Assembly (NCBI GenBank): GCA_900116485.1
Contig: FPAX01000014.1
Location: 1-55,719, forward strand
DNA length: 55,719 nucleotides
Origin: Selenomonas sp. GACV-9
GTDB taxonomy: Bacteria; Bacillota; Negativicutes; Selenomonadales; Selenomonadaceae
Direction: 5' to 3'
Under the pieces are notes generated by a model. The model was not told the origin of the DNA and ran no database searches. It saw nothing but the letters and a program-made list of their open reading frames with translations. The position numbers and the translations under genes are program-made. Within the stretch, counting starts at the first letter, position 1; each line of letters begins with the position of its first letter. This document shows positions 51,154-55,719 of the stretch, one piece after another.

Positions 51154-52268
51154 ATCACGAATCACAGCGCAGTCTGTCCCAATGGGGCACACTGCTGATC
51201 ATCAGCTTTATCCTGATTGTCCTCGGCGCCGCCTGCTGGATCTTTTCCACCAGCACCTTCGATCAGCCTAAGCCCAAGGCTGGCATTGTCCTGCTCGGCG
51301 GCATTGACGAAGAGGGCTGGAACGCCCCACAGTACCGAGGCATCCGCAGGGCCTGCGACAACATGCACATCGAGCTCTTGACCAAAGAACGCATCATCGG
51401 CCCCGGTGCCTGCACCCAGGCCGTCCAGGAGCTGACCCGCGACGGTGCCGGCATGATTTTTCTGGCCAGCTATTCTTACTCCGAGGAGGCCCAAAAATTC
51501 GTGCGCGAATATCCGCAGATAGCTTTTGGCACCAACTCCGCAGAATGCCATGCCCGCAATATGACCTCCTATTTCATCCGCATGTATCAAGGCCGCTATC
51601 TGGCCGGGGCCCTTGCCGGCATGCGCACCAAGAGCAATGTCATCGGCTATGTTGCCGCCATGCAGAACTCCGAAGTCAACCGCGGCATCAATGCCTTTAC
51701 GCTCGGTGTCCAGCAGACCAATCCTGACGCCCGTGTCGTCGTCATGTGGACAGGCAGCTGGCAGGATGAAGAAAAAGAGGCTGCCGAAGCCCGCCGCCTG
51801 ATAACCGAGGCCGGCGCTGACATCCTGACCTATCATCAGGACGAGCCAGCTGCCGCCAACGTCGCCGAGGAGCTCGGCATCGACTACATCGGCTATTACG
51901 AGGACTTAGGCAAGCACCCCTGGCGTTCTGACCATGCACTGACTTCTGTAATCTGCAATTGGGATCGCTACTACGAAGACATTATCCGCCGCTATCTCAA
52001 AGGCGAGCTCAACTACGTCGATAAGCAATGGGTCGGTATGGAGGCTGGATTCGTCGAGCTCTGTGACTTCTCGGCAGCTGTCACAGCCGCCGAAAAGGAA
52101 CGGCTGGAGCAAATCAAACAAGCGATGCTCGCCGGTCACTTCGTCTTTGCGGGTGAAATCTACGACCGGCAGGGCAAGCTGCGCTGCCGTCCCGATGAAT
52201 CCATCCGCGACGACCGTCTGCTCCAACATATGGACTGGCTGGTAAAGGGGGTAGACGTCCTTGAATAA
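51150..52268 (+). CDS. Membrane-anchored BMP/PnrA-type periplasmic binding protein
   Basis: 372 residues. An N-terminal membrane segment ([20 protein letters not shown]) is followed by a BMP-family (Med/PnrA) domain: [52 protein letters not shown] and [13 protein letters not shown]. Family members bind purine nucleosides. No lipobox Cys follows the segment in the usual place, so it may remain an uncleaved anchor. No permease is adjacent; placement between a receiver and a hybrid kinase suggests a sensing role. Overlaps the kinase gene by 8 bp. Confidence 0.85.
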   Translation: MNHESQRSLSQWGTLLIISFILIVLGAACWIFSTSTFDQPKPKAGIVLLGGIDEEGWNAPQYRGIRRACDNMHIELLTKERIIGPGACTQAVQELTRDGAGMIFLASYSYSEEAQKFVREYPQIAFGTNSAECHARNMTSYFIRMYQGRYLAGALAGMRTKSNVIGYVAAMQNSEVNRGINAFTLGVQQTNPDARVVVMWTGSWQDEEKEAAEARRLITEAGADILTYHQDEPAAANVAEELGIDYIGYYEDLGKHPWRSDHALTSVICNWDRYYEDIIRRYLKGELNYVDKQWVGMEAGFVELCDFSAAVTAAEKERLEQIKQAMLAGHFVFAGEIYDRQGKLRCRPDESIRDDRLLQHMDWLVKGVDVLE

Positions 52269-54783
52269 CCGCAGAAAAATGCTTTTGACTATTGCGATGA
52301 TGCTGTTCCTGCTCGTGCTCTCAGGCATCTTCATCCAGCAAAAGATCGTCACCTTGCTCAACAACGCGGCCGAACACTCCGTAGCCCGGCAGACCGAGGA
52401 TATCTCGCTGCTAGCTGGCGAGCGTTTCCGCCGTTTCCTGACCCCGCTGCAGACTGCAGCCATGCACCTTAGCACCCATGAAGAAGACAAGCAGGACGTA
52501 CTCCATATGCTGTCCCTGCAGACGCCCGAAGGCCAGGCCGGCCTTATCGACTTTGAGCGTCACACCCTGGGCCGCCCTGTATCGAGCGACTCATTCCCGC
52601 GCCTGCAGATGGCCTTCCATGGCAACACGGTCATCGACTACAACCCCGACATCGGCATCCTGCTCGCCACACCAGTATCCTACGGCGACAATGTCCGCTA
52701 TGTCCTCTATCAGATATATCCCACCGATGCTCTGACCGGCCTGTTTGCCCTCTCCGACTACGATGCCTTTACCCATGTCATCATCCAATACCGCGATGGC
52801 AGCCTGGCCGTTCCCTACGAAAACTACACCACCGAGGACGCGCGGTTCTGGGCCGACGATGCCATCCAACAGGGCATGCAGGAAGTCCACCAGCGGCTCC
52901 TGCACAGCAAGGCAGCTGCCGTCTACACCGAAGGGGCTGAGGGAAAATTCTTCGTCTTCGGTGCCGACCTGCCCCAGACCGACTTCTCGATGATCGGCTT
53001 TATGCCCTGGTCAGCCGTTGCCGGACAGATCATGAGCGTCTACCAGCGCGTATTCTTCCTCTTCACGCTGATGCTCGTGCTCTTCGCCTGCCTGAGCATC
53101 TATCTGCTCATGGCTCAGACGCGTGTGGCCGAAAACGAGGAGCTGCGCAAGGCCCGGGCTGCAGCTGACGAGGCCAATCAGGCCAAAAGCCAGTTCCTTG
53201 CCAACATGAGTCACGAGATCCGCACACCACTCAACGCTATCAGCGGCATGAACGAAATGATCCTCCGCCAGGCACCGCCGGGCGAGATCCAGCAGTACGC
53301 CTATAACATCAAATCGGCATCCACAGCTCTGCTGAGCCTTATCAACGAGATCCTCGACTTCTCAAAAATCGAGTCCGGCCATATGGAAATCGTGCCTGCC
53401 GACTACAAACTGACTGAGCTGCTGCGCGAAGTCTGCACGCTGGTGGGCGTGCGCGCCCAGGCCAAAGACCTGCAGTTCAAGATCCATGTGGATCCCTATC
53501 TACCCAACGGTCTCTATGGAGATGGCGGCCGCCTGCGCCAGATTCTCATAAACATCCTCAACAACGCTATCAAATACACCCCCGCAGGCTCAGTCACCCT
53601 CGATATCAGCGGGCATCGCCACGAAAGCACCCTCTATCTGCGGGCTGCCATAACCGACACAGGCATCGGCATCCGTGAGGAGGACAAGGACCGCTTGTTC
53701 CATGTCTTCGAGCGCCTCGATATCAAGCGCAACTGCAAGATTGAAGGCACAGGCCTCGGCCTTGCCATCACCCACCGCCTGCTGACCATGATGGAGGGCA
53801 CGATAAACGTCAGCAGCATCTACGGCGAAGGCAGTACCTTTACGATTGAATTGCCACAGGCCGTCCACTCCTTTGACCCAGTCGGCGCGTTCAGCCTGGC
53901 TGCGCCTCAGGACCTTGACGCTAGCGAAATGCACCAAGTCAGCTTTATCGCCCCTGAGGCCCATGTGCTCATCGTCGATGACAACGAGATGAACTGCTTT
54001 GTCGCCAACAGCCTGCTCCAGGAAACGCAGGTGCAGACCACCATCGCCCACAGCGGTGCCGAGGCCCTGAGCGCCCTCAAGCAGCAACATTTCGATGTGG
54101 TATTGCTCGACTACATGATGCCGGGCATGGATGGCGTCGAAACCCTGCATAAAGCCAAAGAGCTGTTAGGCGAAAGCACCACCCGCTTTATCGCCTTGAC
54201 AGCCACGGCCATCTCGGGTTCACGGGAAAAATTCCTCAGTGAAGGCTTTGACAATTATCTGAGCAAACCCATGACTGGCGATGACCTGACGGCCATGATG
54301 CGCCGCTATCTGCCGCCAAAGCTGCTCCAGGAGCCGCCATGCGCCGAGCCGCAGCCAGTGCCGGTCCCGATGGCCAGTGACAGCCAAACGGCCCCAACAC
54401 CTGCTGCCAGATCCCAGCCACTCATCGACCGCGAAGTGGGCCTGAAATACTGCAACAACATGCAAGTGCTCTACGACAAGGTATTGGCCATGTTCAGCGA
54501 GCAGTCGAAGGAAAAGATCGCGCAACTCGATCAGGACCTTTCCGAGGCCAACTGGCAGGACTACCGCATCAATATCCATGCGCTGAAGTCAACAGCCCTG
54601 ACCATTGGCTGCCGTTCGCTTAACGAAGCCGCCAAAACCCAGGAACAGGCCGCCAAGGACTACCTGGCCGACGATGCAACCCCCGACCAGCAGGAACAGG
54701 CTGCCGCCTATATTAAACAGCATCATGCCGACATCATGAAACTCTATCAGCAAGTCGCTGAGCTGGCTGCAGCTCAAGCATAA
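52261..54783 (+). CDS. Hybrid sensor histidine kinase with receiver and HPt domains
   Basis: 840 residues. Two membrane segments ([17 protein letters not shown] near 15 and [21 protein letters not shown] near 270) enclose a ~230-residue extracytoplasmic sensor domain. Then HisKA ([13 protein letters not shown]), HATPase ([21 protein letters not shown]), a receiver ([14 protein letters not shown]) and a C-terminal HPt domain ([12 protein letters not shown]). All His-Asp-His phosphorelay residues are present; the HD-GYP regulator encoded upstream is the likely terminal acceptor. A TTG start follows AAGGGGG. Confidence 0.93.
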   Translation: MNNRRKMLLTIAMMLFLLVLSGIFIQQKIVTLLNNAAEHSVARQTEDISLLAGERFRRFLTPLQTAAMHLSTHEEDKQDVLHMLSLQTPEGQAGLIDFERHTLGRPVSSDSFPRLQMAFHGNTVIDYNPDIGILLATPVSYGDNVRYVLYQIYPTDALTGLFALSDYDAFTHVIIQYRDGSLAVPYENYTTEDARFWADDAIQQGMQEVHQRLLHSKAAAVYTEGAEGKFFVFGADLPQTDFSMIGFMPWSAVAGQIMSVYQRVFFLFTLMLVLFACLSIYLLMAQTRVAENEELRKARAAADEANQAKSQFLANMSHEIRTPLNAISGMNEMILRQAPPGEIQQYAYNIKSASTALLSLINEILDFSKIESGHMEIVPADYKLTELLREVCTLVGVRAQAKDLQFKIHVDPYLPNGLYGDGGRLRQILINILNNAIKYTPAGSVTLDISGHRHESTLYLRAAITDTGIGIREEDKDRLFHVFERLDIKRNCKIEGTGLGLAITHRLLTMMEGTINVSSIYGEGSTFTIELPQAVHSFDPVGAFSLAAPQDLDASEMHQVSFIAPEAHVLIVDDNEMNCFVANSLLQETQVQTTIAHSGAEALSALKQQHFDVVLLDYMMPGMDGVETLHKAKELLGESTTRFIALTATAISGSREKFLSEGFDNYLSKPMTGDDLTAMMRRYLPPKLLQEPPCAEPQPVPVPMASDSQTAPTPAARSQPLIDREVGLKYCNNMQVLYDKVLAMFSEQSKEKIAQLDQDLSEANWQDYRINIHALKSTALTIGCRSLNEAAKTQEQAAKDYLADDATPDQQEQAAAYIKQHHADIMKLYQQVAELAAAQA

Positions 54784-54784
54784 G

Positions 54785-54824
54785 AATAGGCTGCTGCACG
54801 TCACAATCGCGTGCAGCAGCCTAT
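54785..54824. terminator. Bidirectional terminator after the hybrid kinase
   Basis: AATAGGCTGCTGCACG pairs perfectly with CGTGCAGCAGCCTATT across an 8-nt loop; 1 bp after the stop codon and 25 bp before the converging small secreted gene's stop. Confidence 0.9.
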
Positions 54825-54849
54825 TTGCGTTATCCTAGCTGAACAAGAC

Positions 54850-55251
54850 TCATTTATTTGTATGCCAATGCGTGCGTACATTGCCGATATGCCAATGATA
54901 ACGCTGCGTATACTTCGGGATATGGCTGTCCCTGATCTGGAAGGTATGTCTTACCTTCTGATGCGGCGCTACCTTCACATTCGTATTGTTATGCAGGCTG
55001 GAATTCTGATAGATGACGCCACCGCTTGGTCTCGTAACCGTGAGGTCGTATTGGATTGACTTGGCATACGCCGTCCGATCGCCAGTGTTGTCAAAATAAC
55101 CAATGACCGCCGCTCTACCAGGCGCCATGAGCTTGACATGCTCTACATGGAACGTGATATGCGGCCGTGCCTCCGCTCCCTGCAGGCAAAACATACTGCC
55201 CAAGACGAAAATAGCCAGGAACGCCAATAGTGTGGACTTGAAGATGCGCAT
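54850..55251 (-). CDS. Small secreted protein of unknown function
   Basis: About 133 residues. The start MRIFKST follows AGGGAGG; a longer reading has no site. Signal peptide LLAFLAIFVLGSMFCLQGAEA, then a ~100-residue beta-rich domain (HITFHVEHVKLMAPGRAAVIGYFDN, YQNSSLHNNTNVKVAPHQKVRHTF) ending in a His/Trp-rich tail (YHWHIGNVRTHWHTNK). I do not recognise the family. An extracytoplasmic beta-sandwich is likely; the histidines could bind metal. Lies about 90 bp from the right repeat. Confidence 0.75.
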   Translation of the reverse strand: MRIFKSTLLAFLAIFVLGSMFCLQGAEARPHITFHVEHVKLMAPGRAAVIGYFDNTGDRTAYAKSIQYDLTVTRPSGGVIYQNSSLHNNTNVKVAPHQKVRHTFQIRDSHIPKYTQRYHWHIGNVRTHWHTNK

Positions 55252-55341
55252 AAGAAAGCCTCCCTTGATGAATCGCGCTAAATATACATACCAATAGTAT
55301 TGAACCACCATACCCTTAAATGCGCCTTAAAAGTCCAGAAT

Positions 55342-55719
55342 AATTACAGTTTGTCTGTTAGTGCGAGATTACAATAAGCTTGATACAGCTCAGCTGGGGT
55401 GAGGGTGGGTGCACTTTTTCTCCGCTCCGCTAAATGACCCGCGCTGGTGTATAAGTACGTATTTAGTTACATGCGCCGGGCAGGCCGGCGGCGCGCCAAT
55501 ACATCTTGACGTTCTAGCTGGTACCTACCGCGTGCCATCCCTCACTGCGTTCGGGCAATCGCTCCGTCTACGAAGAAAGTGTACCCACCCTCGCCCTCTG
55601 TTACGTTTGAATAATCTTGCTCTGTCTCGGCTAAAGGCCACGAATTACATCGATGTGCTTGTTACGAGAGCAACGGTTCGTACAAATTCAACCTTCCGTT
55701 ACCAAAGGGGCGAACGGGG
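55342..55719 (+). repeat. Terminal repeat, right copy (inverted relative to left copy)
   Basis: Reverse complement matches 15-391. The last base coincides with the outer edge of the repeat (…GAACGGGG), as the first 15 bases nearly do at the left. The internal arms are at about 55397-55417 and 55576-55596. The frame that is open in the left copy is interrupted here by TGA near 55399. No gene is supported in this stretch. Confidence 0.9.

Noticed and set aside
1..55719. CRISPR array, prophage, integrase or insertion sequence
   Set aside because: No evenly spaced direct repeats, no phage structural genes, and no transposase or integrase motifs seen on either strand.

Overview
The window looks like chromosomal DNA of a motile, anaerobic, diderm Firmicute of the Negativicutes, most likely Selenomonadaceae (Selenomonas-like). 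The evidence is a flagellar P-ring/L-ring set (flgAHIJ) placed behind an mbl-flgF-flgG block of the kind found in Firmicutes, moderately high GC, Firmicute-style Shine-Dalgarno sites with some TTG/GTG starts, a fermentative lactate dehydrogenase-family enzyme, and two hydrogenase systems. The species call is inference; no rRNA is present.

Layout. 15-391 and 55342-55719 are inverted copies of one ~377-bp repeat at the two ends, which suggests a contig bounded by a dispersed repeat. 457-7660 (minus strand) holds a methyltransferase, a five-gene nickel/peptide-type ABC importer and a MATE exporter. 7996-12815 holds the [FeFe]-hydrogenase maturases HydE and HydG (plus strand) converging on a periplasmic-type [FeFe] hydrogenase HydA-HydB with a cytochrome b subunit (minus strand). 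12972-21712 is an unusual minus-strand island: two unknown proteins, a coiled-coil protein, a CbxX-type AAA+ ATPase, a small Cys-rich protein, two Sel1-repeat proteins and a WYL-domain regulator, with a PP2A-like phosphatase on the other strand. 22611-23210 is a secreted 3D-domain protein. 23344-30724 is a six-gene membrane-bound group 4 [NiFe] hydrogenase (Hyf-like) operon. Then follow tRNA-Arg(CCU), a zinc-ribbon/RNase H protein, cstA with a structured leader, an old-yellow-enzyme oxidoreductase, murA, an S55 (SpoIVB-type) protein, an AMIN/NAGPA protein, the flagellar rod/ring genes and mbl (34427-46466). The right part has an LDH-like gene, a LytTR two-component pair, a three-gene HD-GYP / BMP-type binding protein / hybrid kinase operon, and a small secreted protein.

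Main observation. Five promoters in the first 13 kb (methyltransferase, importer, MATE, hydEG, hydAB-cyt b) each carry the same 15-bp GC palindrome, ATCCCCYNGGGGRGC, directly abutting the -35 hexamer, with an identical offset in all five and 17-18 bp to a recognisable -10. This defines a candidate regulon joining a nickel-type importer, an exporter, a methyltransferase and a nickel-free [FeFe] hydrogenase, while the Ni-dependent Hyf operon lacks the motif. A nickel-sparing hydrogenase switch is a testable explanation; the regulator is not encoded in the window. Secondary points are the AAA/Sel1/WYL island, the long structured leaders of cstA and hyfB, a non-lipidated FlgH, an LDH with altered catalytic positions, and the terminal repeats themselves.
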